Assembly (NCBI GenBank): GCA_050633625.1
Contig: JBOEGW010000010.1
Coordinates: forward strand, 62,001-126,000
Direction of reading: 5' to 3'
DNA: 64,000 nt
DNA from: JBOEGW01 sp050633625
GTDB taxonomy: Bacteria > Pseudomonadota > Alphaproteobacteria > Rhodobacterales > Rhodobacteraceae
Positions within the stretch are counted from its first letter, which is position 1, and each line of letters starts with the position of its first letter. Position numbers and translations under genes: made by a program. The notes beneath the pieces are model-generated. The model was not told the DNA's origin. It saw only the letters and a list, made by a program, of their open reading frames with translations, and searched no databases. Positions 1 to 7,650 of the stretch are shown here, piece by piece.

Positions 1-285
1 GAATGTGCCGCCTTCCAAATCAACAAGGGCCTGAGCGCTCGCGTCATCGCCGTCGAAAACCACATCCGCCGTCGCCGCGTTTGGAACCGTTAGGGAGCTC
101 CAGTTTGTAATGTTATTCCAATTGTCGTCGCCTCCTACAATCGCATCCCCTTCCCAGGTCTGCGCTGTCGCCATGGAGACCGAAAACAGAACCATCGCTG
201 CCGATGACCCAAGCAGCATGTGCCGCATGGATCGCCGCCCAAACTTGCTAAATCCCGTTTTCAAAAAAACATCAAACATCGTCAT
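1..285 (-). CDS. Autotransporter-like secreted protein, N-terminus (3' part outside window)
   Basis: Reading the minus strand from an ATG at 285 gives 95 stop-free codons to the window edge, so the gene is truncated here by the window, not broken. A GGGGAC ribosome-binding site precedes the ATG. The N-terminus has a basic stretch (KFGRRSMRH), a hydrophobic core (LLGSSAAMVLFSVSMATAQ) and a plausible cleavage after TAQ, that is, a long signal peptide. The mature start (TWEGDAIVGGDDNWNNITNW, then an N-rich/D-rich stretch) resembles the beginning of autotransporter passenger domains with beta-helix repeats. Family assignment rests on this short segment only; a large adhesin or another surface beta-helix protein would look the same. 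Confidence 0.6.
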   Translation of the reverse strand, partial: MTMFDVFLKTGFSKFGRRSMRHMLLGSSAAMVLFSVSMATAQTWEGDAIVGGDDNWNNITNWSSLTVPNAATADVVFDGDDASAQALVDLEGGTF

Positions 286-711
286 AATATCGTCCCCAAT
301 AACGGCAAACGGCCGTCGCACTCGCGCGGCATTCAACCACGCAGAGAGTCCCAGTCAACCAATTAGCTGAGTTTCTTTACGGTTTTTAACCAACTGTTGC
401 CTTTTGCATAACCTAAGTTAGATCGTGAGTCTTTGAAAAATTGGGGGCGTTTGTGCGCATGTCCCTACGGATTCGCTGCATCCCTCTTGGTTGTATGTCG
501 CCGGTGGTCCGCCACTAAATCTAGAATTTGCTTGCACGAATCCCCGTCCACGGGCATTAATCACGAAAAAGAGGCGATAAACGCCAAATTCCGTGAACAC
601 GTTGCGGCGGCGCTTCGCAAGGCCCACCCCAGCGCCCGGTCACAAACGCAGTGTTACGCCAAAGGCGCAGGTTCAAAAATGCGCGGGCAAAAAAGGCAGT
701 CGAGAGGGCAG
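286..711. promoter_or_regulatory. Gene-free region upstream of repA
   Basis: About 425 bp between the divergent surface-protein gene and repA. It should hold the promoters for both. Small dyads seen are GGTTTTTAACC (381-391) and the imperfect TAACCTAAGTTA (409-420); either could be a RepA/RepB autoregulatory site, but no GTTNNNNGCNNNNAAC parS copy was seen here. The repA frame stays open upstream to 433, but that extension has no good ribosome-binding site and no resemblance to RepA N-termini, so it is treated as non-coding. Confidence 0.4.
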
Positions 712-1899
712 ATGAACAATACCGTCACGCAAGAAGACCTGAACACGGTCATTCGTCAACACGCCGAACGGTTGGCAACCCAGTTACATTCCCAAAGAGA
801 GAGTCTCTTTCCGCCCGATGCGGCCAAAACCATGCGCAAATTCACCTCCGGGGAGGCCGCCGGATTGCTCGGTGTGAACGATTCCTATTTGCGCAAATTG
901 CATCTGGATGGCAAAGGCCCCTCGCCCGAAATGACCCCCGGAAACCGGCGTTTGTATTCGGCGCAGGATATTCAGGCGTTGCGAGTGTTGTTGGAAAAAA
1001 CCGCCCGTAAACCCGGCGACTACCTGCCGGGCCGTCGATCGGGCGACCATATGCAAGTCATTGGAGTCATGAACTTTAAAGGCGGCTCAGGCAAGACCAC
1101 GACCGCCGCGCATTTGGCGCAACGCCTCGCCCTCAGCGGCTACCGCGTTCTGGCGATTGATCTCGATCCGCAGGCCTCTTTGACCTCGCTGCACGGGGTT
1201 CAGCCCGAATTCGACCTTGGTGAAGGCGGCACCCTTTATGACGCCATCCGCTACGACGACCCGGACCCGATTCAAACTGTCATTCGCAAGACCTATATCC
1301 CGAACCTCGATCTTATTCCGGGCAATCTGGAATTGATGGAATTCGAGCATGATACGCCCCGCGCTCTGTCGCAAGGAAACGCCGGATTGTTCTTTTTTCG
1401 GGTGAAAGAGGCTCTATCTCAGGTGGATGGCGACTATGATGTTGTCGTGATCGACTGCCCGCCGCAGCTCGGTTTCTTGACGATGTCCGCGTTGTCTGCC
1501 TCTACCGGCGTATTAGTCACTATTCATCCCGAAATGCTCGATGTGATGTCGATGTCGCAGTTTTTGCGAATGACGGCTGATTTGATGGATGTGATCGCCC
1601 AAAGCGGCGCTGATATGTCTCATGATTGGATGCGCTACGTACTGACCCGCTACGAGCCGTCAGATGCGCCACAAAACCGTATCGTTGCCTTTTTGCGCAC
1701 GATGTACGGCGAGACCGTGCTGAACGCGCCGATGCTGAAATCGACAGCGATTTCGGACGCCGGGCTGACAAAACAAACACTATATGAGGTGGAACGCAGC
1801 GCATTTACGCGCAGCACATATGACCGGGCGATTGAGAGCCTGAATGCGGTCAATGATGAGATTGCCGCGCTCGTACAAAAGACATGGGGGCGAGGATGA
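712..1899 (+). CDS. repA: RepA, ParA-type partition ATPase of a repABC replicon
   Basis: A 395-residue ParA-family ATPase that, with RepB and the parS site, segregates the replicon and represses the operon. Start chosen at 712 because GAGAGG lies 5 nt upstream and the product then has the usual RepA length; the open frame continues upstream to 433 without family resemblance. The N-terminal 110 residues carry the MerR-like winged HTH typical of RepA (FTSGEAAGLLGVNDSYLRKL). The deviant Walker A is KGGSGKTT at residues 123-130, followed by the ParA motif VLAIDLDPQASLT and a second Asp motif, VVVIDCPPQLG. Its stop overlaps the repB start (ATGA), indicating translational coupling. Confidence 0.95.
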   Translation: MNNTVTQEDLNTVIRQHAERLATQLHSQRESLFPPDAAKTMRKFTSGEAAGLLGVNDSYLRKLHLDGKGPSPEMTPGNRRLYSAQDIQALRVLLEKTARKPGDYLPGRRSGDHMQVIGVMNFKGGSGKTTTAAHLAQRLALSGYRVLAIDLDPQASLTSLHGVQPEFDLGEGGTLYDAIRYDDPDPIQTVIRKTYIPNLDLIPGNLELMEFEHDTPRALSQGNAGLFFFRVKEALSQVDGDYDVVVIDCPPQLGFLTMSALSASTGVLVTIHPEMLDVMSMSQFLRMTADLMDVIAQSGADMSHDWMRYVLTRYEPSDAPQNRIVAFLRTMYGETVLNAPMLKSTAISDAGLTKQTLYEVERSAFTRSTYDRAIESLNAVNDEIAALVQKTWGRG

Positions 1900-2936
1900 C
1901 CAACGGAAAGAAAAAACGCATGTCGATGCTCGACAATCTTGCGGCAGCCGGGGCCCCTTCCCCGACGCCCGCCAAGGCTCCGACGACAGCGCCCTCCATG
2001 ATGTCCACCAACCGGGCTTTGCGTTCGGCGCGCGATGCTGTGGATGGGCATAACGTCTGGGATCTTGACCCGATGATGGTCACCGATGATCGAATTTCGG
2101 ATCGTTTAGACCCGTCCGATGTTGGGGATCTGCGCGATGCGATTGAGGCCAATGGCCAGACAGTGCCCATTCTCGTACGCCGTCATCCGAGCGAGCCTGA
2201 CCGGTATCTGCTGGTCTATGGGCGGCGCCGGCTGGAGGCCATTCGCACTTCAGACAAGGTCGACAAAGTCCGCGCCTTGGTGGCGAATCTGGATGAAAAC
2301 GCCGCTTTGACGGCCCAGATTTCAGAAAACATGGCCCGGCGTGATCTGTCCTTCATTGAAAAGGCATTGTTTGCCCAGGAGTTGATCGAGACTGGGTTTG
2401 GGAACCAATCTCAGGTCGCTGAAGTTTTGACAGTGACAAAGTCTTCTGTGTCCATGGCGCTTGCTGTGGCGCAGCAGGTGGGCGCGGAGCTGATCAGGGC
2501 CATTGGCCCGGCTCATGGCATTGGTCGTCCCCGCTGGGAGGCTTTGGGCAAGGCGATTGAAGCCAAAGGGCTTAATCGCGATGTCTTGGAAGGCGTTGCC
2601 AGTGAGGCCTATAGCGCGGCGGATGTTGCGATGGTGATCGAGGAGAGCGCGGCAGAGACAAAGGATCTGTCGGTGGCGGCGTTTGAGGCGGTAGAGCGTG
2701 CCGCGGGCATGGTCGAGGAGCCGTCCAGAGGCGCAAGAGCGCAACGTCCGGCGCGCCGCGTGAAGGCATCGCAATCCATCGTGATTGACGGCGCGCGTGC
2801 TGGGGTCGTGAAGCGGACCTCCAAAGGCGTTTCGATCGCCCTTGAGCCCGGCGATTTTAGCGCGTGGGTCGAGAGCCAAGCCCAAGAATTGATTGAAGAA
2901 CTTCACGCACGCTGGTTGCGGCGGGCGGAAGACTGA
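1896..2936 (+). CDS. repB: RepB, ParB-type centromere-binding protein
   Basis: A 346-residue ParB-family DNA-binding protein that loads on parS and works with RepA. The start at 1896 overlaps the repA stop by 4 bp and is preceded by GGGGCGAGG; the longer frame from 1884 lacks this. Visible ParB features are the N-terminal basic segment, the ParB CTP-binding domain with LRDAIEANGQTVPILVRRH and YGRRRLEAIR, then ENMARRDLSFIEKALFAQEL and an HTH (NQSQVAEVLTVTKSSVSMAL). The C-terminus (FSAWVESQAQELIEELHARW) is the usual RepB dimerisation end. Length and order fit repABC plasmids of Rhodobacterales and Rhizobiales. Confidence 0.94.
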   Translation: MTNGKKKRMSMLDNLAAAGAPSPTPAKAPTTAPSMMSTNRALRSARDAVDGHNVWDLDPMMVTDDRISDRLDPSDVGDLRDAIEANGQTVPILVRRHPSEPDRYLLVYGRRRLEAIRTSDKVDKVRALVANLDENAALTAQISENMARRDLSFIEKALFAQELIETGFGNQSQVAEVLTVTKSSVSMALAVAQQVGAELIRAIGPAHGIGRPRWEALGKAIEAKGLNRDVLEGVASEAYSAADVAMVIEESAAETKDLSVAAFEAVERAAGMVEEPSRGARAQRPARRVKASQSIVIDGARAGVVKRTSKGVSIALEPGDFSAWVESQAQELIEELHARWLRRAED

Positions 2937-3113
2937 GACGAGCAGGAAAAACAACAAAGGAGGCACGAAAAGAGCCAAAGAAAAGGTCCCGCAAAGACTG
3001 AACTCCACGAGACCCTAACTTGTTTCTAGCACCTTCAAGGTAGTGTTTGGAGTGATCCTTCGCAAGTCTTAAGTGATTCGCGGACCGGAAAATCTTTGTC
3101 TTCGTGAAAATTT
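2937..3113 (-). ncRNA. repB-repC intergenic region, expected site of the antisense ctRNA
   Basis: In characterised repABC operons a small counter-transcribed RNA is encoded on the opposite strand between repB and repC and limits RepC synthesis. This 177-bp gap is the right size and place. Seen here: a short dyad ACCTTCAAGGT (3031-3041) and an A/T-rich leader before repC, but no strong hairpin with a T-run, so the ends of any ctRNA cannot be placed. The call rests on family knowledge and position, not on a recognised RNA sequence. Confidence 0.35.
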
Positions 3114-4298
3114 ATGGACTACACCCCTGTCACGCCTTTTGGGCGAACGATCGATGCTGTCATGTTGAAACATCACGCCGCGGCGCAAGCGGATTTGCCG
3201 CCGCAAGGCGCAAACAAATGGGAGGTTCTGCGCGAGCTATCGACCGCGCGTGTTGCCTTTGGATTATCAGATCGCGATTTGTCGGTTTTGCAGGCCCTCG
3301 TGAGCTTTCATCCGGGCGCGATTTTGGGGGGCAACGAGGGCAACCTGGTTGTGCATCCCTCCAATGCGTCGATCTGTGAACGGCTGAACGGGATGCCCTG
3401 TTCCACCATGCGCAGGCATCTCGGCCATCTCGTTTCTGCGGGCGTGATCGTGCGGCGTGACAGCCCCAACGGTAAACGCTATGCGCGCCGATTTGGCGAT
3501 GAGAAAGTGGCCTATGGGTTTGATCTTTCGCCGCTCGTGCAGCGCCTTTCCGAATTCTGTCAAGCCGCGCAAGCCGTGCGCGAAAGCGCCGAACGACACA
3601 AGCGACTGCGAGAGGCCGTCAGTCTCATGCGGCGTGACTTGGCGGCTCTGGCGACCTTTGGCGCGCAAGACCGGCCAGACCTGAGCATCTGGGACAGCTT
3701 CGCGGACCTCGCAGTTCTGACAGCGCGTGACCTTCGCCGCAAACTTTCGCTCGCAGAGTTGGGAGAGATTGAAGAGGCTTTGCGCGGCGCTTTGGACAAA
3801 GCACGCGGCCTGATTGAGACGACAGAAACAAAGAATATGAGCAGCAGTGACGCTCCAAATGAGCAGCACTATCAGAATTCAAATAAAGACTCTTATGATT
3901 TTGAACCCTGCTTAGAAAAGGCAGAGGGCGAGGGGGGCGCTCTGGAGGAACGGGAGGTGCTTGATGGGAAGTTGCCCAACATTCCGTTGGGGCTGGTGTT
4001 GTCGGCATGTCAGGAGTTCAAGGTGTATAGCAAAGATCCAGTTCGACATTGGCACGATCTGGTGCGAACTGCGGATGTGCTGCGTCCGATGCTTGGGATT
4101 TCGGCCTCTGCCTGGGACGATGCGAAACGACTGATGGGGCCAGAAGAGGCGGCGGTGGTTTTGGTGGCGATGCTTGAACGATTTGCCGAAATTCGCTCGC
4201 CGGGCGGGTATTTGCGGGCGCTGACCCAGAAGGCGGCGGAGCAATCATTCTCTTGCGGACCGATGGTGATGGCGTTGATGCGAAAAGACGCGGCGTGA
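3114..4298 (+). CDS. repC: RepC, replication initiator of the repABC replicon
   Basis: A 394-residue RepC initiator that binds the origin inside its own gene. The N-terminus MDYTPVTPFGRTIDAVMLKH is the family hallmark and fixes the start at 3114, although the upstream ribosome-binding site is poor, as expected for a gene limited by antisense RNA. The N-terminal domain includes LSDRDLSVLQALVSFHPG and a winged HTH (NASICERLNGMPCSTMRRHL, then SAGVIVRRDSPNGKRYARR). A low-complexity polar linker (about residues 240-285) coincides with the A/T-rich origin candidate. The C-terminal domain ends SPGGYLRALTQKAAEQSF, also conserved in RepC. No frameshift seen. Confidence 0.95.
   Translation: MDYTPVTPFGRTIDAVMLKHHAAAQADLPPQGANKWEVLRELSTARVAFGLSDRDLSVLQALVSFHPGAILGGNEGNLVVHPSNASICERLNGMPCSTMRRHLGHLVSAGVIVRRDSPNGKRYARRFGDEKVAYGFDLSPLVQRLSEFCQAAQAVRESAERHKRLREAVSLMRRDLAALATFGAQDRPDLSIWDSFADLAVLTARDLRRKLSLAELGEIEEALRGALDKARGLIETTETKNMSSSDAPNEQHYQNSNKDSYDFEPCLEKAEGEGGALEEREVLDGKLPNIPLGLVLSACQEFKVYSKDPVRHWHDLVRTADVLRPMLGISASAWDDAKRLMGPEEAAVVLVAMLERFAEIRSPGGYLRALTQKAAEQSFSCGPMVMALMRKDAA
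3821..3906. other. A/T-rich segment inside repC, candidate oriV
   Basis: This stretch is clearly richer in A and T than the rest of repC, notably around 3871-3905. It encodes the polar linker of RepC. In studied repABC plasmids the origin lies within repC in such a low-GC segment. The location is inferred from that precedent; no iterons were recognised. Confidence 0.5.
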
Positions 4299-4300
4299 TG

Positions 4301-4322
4301 AAAGTTCACAGCTGTGAACTTT
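4301..4322. promoter_or_regulatory. parS centromere palindrome downstream of repC
   Basis: A perfect 22-bp palindrome starts 2 nt after the repC stop codon. Its core at 4304-4319, GTTCACAGCTGTGAAC, matches the repABC partition-site consensus GTTNNNNGCNNNNAAC exactly, with AAA/TTT extending the symmetry on each side. Position downstream of repC is known for repABC plasmids such as Rhizobium etli p42d. It is followed by an A/T-rich tract (4321-4345). No second copy was noticed in the window. Confidence 0.88.
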
Positions 4323-4434
4323 TTAAATTCATAATTTTCAAAGGGTTATCAAAATGCAGCCTCGAAACACCTGTCTTTTGACCCGCGCGGGCCACGACAC
4401 AGTCAAACGCGCGTGGCCCTGGTGCCTGACGGGT

Positions 4435-4689
4435 CTAGGGCAAGCAATTGTGCATGGGCGATCCGGATGTGATGACGCCGCCGTGACTGGTGGGCGAGCC
4501 GAGATAGGCGACGGGTTTGCCGCCATCCAAACACATCGACGATCCTTTGAGGATCGTCGCGCCGCAGGCCGTCATGTCGCCCATGCGCGCCACAGGCATT
4601 CCGCCAACAAGCGCCTTTCCACAAGAGATAATCGCATTTGGACCGTGGATCGGGCAGGCGTGAGTATCGCCAATTCTCGCTATAAGCAT
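4435..4689 (-). CDS. PAAR-domain protein (T6SS spike tip)
   Basis: An 84-residue protein made only of a PAAR domain. It would cap the VgrG trimer to sharpen the T6SS spike and can carry effectors. The repeats start IARIGDTHACPIHGPN, then GMPVARMGDMTACGA, and end TSGSPMHNCLP, with the conserved Cys/His residues for metal binding. A good ribosome-binding site (AAAGGAAC) precedes the ATG at 4689. It lies 58 bp downstream of vgrG on the same strand, so the two are probably co-transcribed. There is no C-terminal toxin extension. Confidence 0.9.
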   Translation of the reverse strand: MLIARIGDTHACPIHGPNAIISCGKALVGGMPVARMGDMTACGATILKGSSMCLDGGKPVAYLGSPTSHGGVITSGSPMHNCLP

Positions 4690-4747
4690 GAGGTGTTCCT
4701 TTATCGTCGTTTGTTCAAAAATACGGCTCTAAACCGCCAATTAGGCT

Positions 4748-6847
4748 CTATTCTTCACCCTGAGTCAGGCAGACTTCCATCAAGGGCTTCCCGTCGTTCG
4801 CGGCCCCGGTCAGTATCGGTACTTGCGACGACCCAGACCCTTGCATATTGACCAAGCCTTTCAGGTTGATCATCGTGCCTTCGATTGTCACGCCCGAGGC
4901 ATCCAAAGTGATCTTGCCGCCCGGACCTTTGATCTCGAACTTTTTGAAGGCCATCAACGTATGGGTGCCGGTGTTTGTCGTGATAGATCCCGTCACCTTC
5001 GTATCCATATCGCCCCAAACTTCGGTTTCGACATTTCGGCCCACCTTCATCAGATGGTCCGCGTAGATGTCTTGTTTGTGGATATTGCCGACAAAATGAA
5101 CGTGGTCTTTGCTGTATTTCTCTTGCTGGCTGTCTTTGACGCGGTAGGTGACTTTGTGTTCAACCGTATCGTAGCGATCCCCCTTCACCACCAGCACCTC
5201 GTTGGCGCCAACGGTTTGATGGCGATCATTGCCAATTGAGTTCTTCTCATCATGGCTCACGGTCTTGATGCGGTCGTTTTGCACCATGATTTCGTGATCC
5301 TTCTGCGCATGCATATAGATGCGCTCCTCATCTTTGAAATCGTCAAAGGACAGCTCGTTGAACCCGCCACCGCCATCAAAGCTATTTGTGCGAAAAACCG
5401 ACTTCGTGCGATTTGTTGGCAAGGCTTCTGGGGCAGGGTTAGAGCCATTATAGACACACCCGGTGACGAGGGGTTTGTCAGGATCACCTCCCAAAAACTC
5501 GACAACAACTTCCATGCCAATGCGCGGGATGACCATGCCGCCCCACCCTTGACCTGCCCAGTTTTGCGACACCCGGCAGCGCATGGACTTTTGATCTTCG
5601 CGGTCCCAGGGAAAACGCACAAGGATGCGGCCATATGAGTCGCAATCCACGTCTTTTTCTGCGCTCCCCGCCACCGCAACAACCCGCCCGGTGAGCGGGC
5701 CTTGAACGCGGGGGACTGGGGTTTTGAGGGTCGGGGCCAAGGGCGCGGTTTCGGGTTGAAGCTCGTATTCACCACTATAGGCGCGGTCCCCGCCGAATGT
5801 GTCGCCGGTCCCGTAGGCGTCTGAGACGTAGGAATGCGAGGCGCGAATACAAACCATGCCGGGGGCATCCATCATGGGGAGCTTGTCGCCTGTCAGCTCA
5901 AACACCAAGCCGGACTTGAGAGCATGGGTGTCGCCGGAGGCTGAGAGAATGCGATCTTGCGCGGTTTCTTGGTTCTGACGCAAACGCGCGGCGGCTGTGC
6001 CTTCTGAATTTGGCTCGATGTAATGGCCCGGATACTCAAAACTCTCAAGCGTGCTCCACGGGTGTTGTGACTCTCCGGTGGCCCCGGAAATCATCGCGCG
6101 TTCTGGGTTTTCGAAGTCGTAATCCGTCAGCTCGACGGCGCCTGTCACGACGTTTCGGGCGCTGCTGAGATCGGTGAACCGGGGCGCGCTGTCTTGATGG
6201 TCGCTCTGTACGCCCGTGTATTCGATGAGTTTGGGGTCATATTGAGTGAGGTTGGTGACGTCATCGACAAGCTGCAATGTGTGGCCGCTGTCGTCATGGG
6301 TGAAATAAAAGGTGATGCCGTATTTCTCCATCAACCGCATCACGAAATCCAAGTCGGTTTCGCCAAATTGGACTGTGTATTCCAGGGTTGGGCGCGCTAA
6401 GGCGCAGGTGATGGCGAGGTGCGTACTGGTGGCGCTGGAATAGGGCTGGAGCACTTCCTCGATGATGTCGAGTGGCGTTTTTTCCTTAAAAATCCGATGA
6501 GTACGGGATTTGCTTGCGAGCCAAAGCCACGGTTTGAGTTCAAGATCGTAGCGATGACCGTTTTCACCGATACCCCGCCAAGAAACGCTTGAAATGATAC
6601 CGTCAAAATAGGTTGGCTCGTCGTTTTCCTGACCAAAGCGCACCCAGCCGCGCGCGCCGAGCAACTCGTTCATGTCGAGGTTGGGATCGTTGGAGAGGGC
6701 TTCAACGTGATAGGAAAACAGGTCGTTTAGATGATCGCTGCCGTTAAAGCGCAGCAGGGCGAGGGTGTCTTCGGGCAAAGCGCAATGAAATGAACCGAAA
6801 CGATTGGACTGTGAAAGCTGGCCCGAAGCTCTGTCAATAACAGACAT
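4748..6847 (-). CDS. vgrG: VgrG, type VI secretion spike protein
   Basis: A 699-residue VgrG of normal length. The N-terminal gp27-like part has FSYHVEALS, NELLGARGWVRF and YFDGIISSVSWRG. The central gp5-like OB fold contains GRVVAVAGSAEKDVDCDSYG, GRILVRFPWDRE, RCRVSQNWAGQGWGGMVIPR and EFLGGDPDKPLVTG, all canonical. The C-terminus is a beta-helix needle without an enzymatic extension, so cargo must ride non-covalently, consistent with the DUF4123 adaptor encoded 0.8 kb away. No tss baseplate, sheath or TssM genes are in the window, so this is an orphan vgrG using a T6SS encoded elsewhere. The start codon follows a GGAG motif that sits in a hairpin (6852-6892). Confidence 0.95.
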   Translation of the reverse strand: MSVIDRASGQLSQSNRFGSFHCALPEDTLALLRFNGSDHLNDLFSYHVEALSNDPNLDMNELLGARGWVRFGQENDEPTYFDGIISSVSWRGIGENGHRYDLELKPWLWLASKSRTHRIFKEKTPLDIIEEVLQPYSSATSTHLAITCALARPTLEYTVQFGETDLDFVMRLMEKYGITFYFTHDDSGHTLQLVDDVTNLTQYDPKLIEYTGVQSDHQDSAPRFTDLSSARNVVTGAVELTDYDFENPERAMISGATGESQHPWSTLESFEYPGHYIEPNSEGTAAARLRQNQETAQDRILSASGDTHALKSGLVFELTGDKLPMMDAPGMVCIRASHSYVSDAYGTGDTFGGDRAYSGEYELQPETAPLAPTLKTPVPRVQGPLTGRVVAVAGSAEKDVDCDSYGRILVRFPWDREDQKSMRCRVSQNWAGQGWGGMVIPRIGMEVVVEFLGGDPDKPLVTGCVYNGSNPAPEALPTNRTKSVFRTNSFDGGGGFNELSFDDFKDEERIYMHAQKDHEIMVQNDRIKTVSHDEKNSIGNDRHQTVGANEVLVVKGDRYDTVEHKVTYRVKDSQQEKYSKDHVHFVGNIHKQDIYADHLMKVGRNVETEVWGDMDTKVTGSITTNTGTHTLMAFKKFEIKGPGGKITLDASGVTIEGTMINLKGLVNMQGSGSSQVPILTGAANDGKPLMEVCLTQGEE

Positions 6848-6851
6848 GGCA

Positions 6852-6892
6852 GACTCCGTGAGATGTGTAATCTCATTACGTTACACGGAGTC
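6852..6892 (-). promoter_or_regulatory. Inverted repeat covering the vgrG ribosome-binding site
   Basis: Perfect 9-bp arms GACTCCGTG (6852-6860) and CACGGAGTC (6884-6892) enclose a second small hairpin, GTAAT-GAG-ATTAC on the minus strand. In the vgrG transcript the 3' arm contains the GGAG Shine-Dalgarno sequence 6 nt before the ATG, so folding would hide it. This is read directly from the sequence; a regulatory role is inference. It could also act as an attenuator or processing site between the IalB-like gene and vgrG. Confidence 0.55.
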
Positions 6893-6946
6893 GCCGGATT
6901 TACAAAAAAAATTCCTGACCTTTTGGAGAGGGTGTTGGGAATTTGG

Positions 6947-7501
6947 TTATTCGCTGGCCGGTTTGAGGGCGGTGAGACCGGCGTTCAGCCCGGTGAGGGC
7001 GAAGCGAAACACAACGGGTTCTGCTGTGATGGAGGGGCGATAGGAAGCGATCATGGTGACCGGGGTTTCGGCATCGACTTTGGCGATCAAATCGTCGTCG
7101 AGTTCGATGAGTGCTTCGCAGAGATCACGACCACAGGTTTGCCAGGTGAATTCGGTGATCTCTTCGCTTTCCTCGGTGCGCATGGCGAAGCCTGCTGGGA
7201 GGTAGACGCCAGTGGGCACCCGCACGGAAAGATAGCGATTTTCACCGGCGCGATCCCAGAACGCAACCATTTGCGTGATGAAGGCTTGGTCGGCGGCGCG
7301 CAGGAGTTGTTGGTTGAGCATACAGGTTGTTTCGTTCACGGCGATGGCTTCGCAGGCCACGTTCCAGGCGTCGAATTTCTGGCCGTTTGTGACGCGGGTT
7401 TCTTCGGCGTCTTGGGCGGTTGCGGATGTGGAGGCGGTGATCAGCCCGGTGCTGGCGAAAACGGCGGTGAGGGCGAGGGACGCGAGGGTTAATCGGGACA
7501 T
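6947..7501 (-). CDS. Invasion-associated locus B (IalB) family periplasmic protein
   Basis: A 184-residue exported protein. It has a signal peptide (MSRLTLASLALTAVFASTG..., cleavage near TATAQ/DAEE around residue 30) and then the IalB-type domain: QKFDAWNVACE, a paired-Cys CMLNQQLL segment, LSVRVPTGVYLPAGFAMR and FTWQTCGRDLCEALIELDDD. Four cysteines suggest two disulfides. IalB-family proteins are common in Rhodobacteraceae; the molecular function is not established. The start at 7501 has AGGAG upstream. It lies 99 bp upstream of vgrG on the same strand and may share its transcript. Its link to T6SS is only positional. Confidence 0.82.
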   Translation of the reverse strand: MSRLTLASLALTAVFASTGLITASTSATAQDAEETRVTNGQKFDAWNVACEAIAVNETTCMLNQQLLRAADQAFITQMVAFWDRAGENRYLSVRVPTGVYLPAGFAMRTEESEEITEFTWQTCGRDLCEALIELDDDLIAKVDAETPVTMIASYRPSITAEPVVFRFALTGLNAGLTALKPASE

Positions 7502-7650
7502 CAGAAACTCCTAAATGATCTTTGGGGCAAAAGGCCATTTGAGACGTGTTGTGTCAAGCGGATTGCCGGGAGGGGGGGCTTGGCTCTAACCTTTCGGAGT
7601 ATTTTGAGACCAAGTGATTCGTTTTGGCGAGGTTTGCGTGGAGCGCAAAG
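7502..7650. promoter_or_regulatory. Divergent promoter region, IalB/vgrG versus adaptor/effector genes
   Basis: A 149-bp gap between two oppositely directed T6SS cargo units. It must contain promoters for both. No strong palindrome was seen, and the 14-bp dyad of the catabolic island is absent here. Confidence 0.4.

Noticed and set aside
433..711. RepA starting at 433 (488 residues)
   Set aside because: The added 93 residues show no RepA-like sequence, the 433 ATG lacks a good ribosome-binding site, and the start at 712 gives the normal length with GAGAGG upstream.
4382..4418. GC-rich palindrome CCCGCGCGGG and a GGCCACG/CGTGGCC inverted repeat after PAAR as a terminator
   Set aside because: No T-run on the minus strand and the loop is long; too weak to call, although it lies where a terminator would be.
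4354..4851. Plus-strand frame over PAAR and the end of vgrG
   Set aside because: Antisense shadow; PAAR and VgrG motifs are clear on the minus strand.
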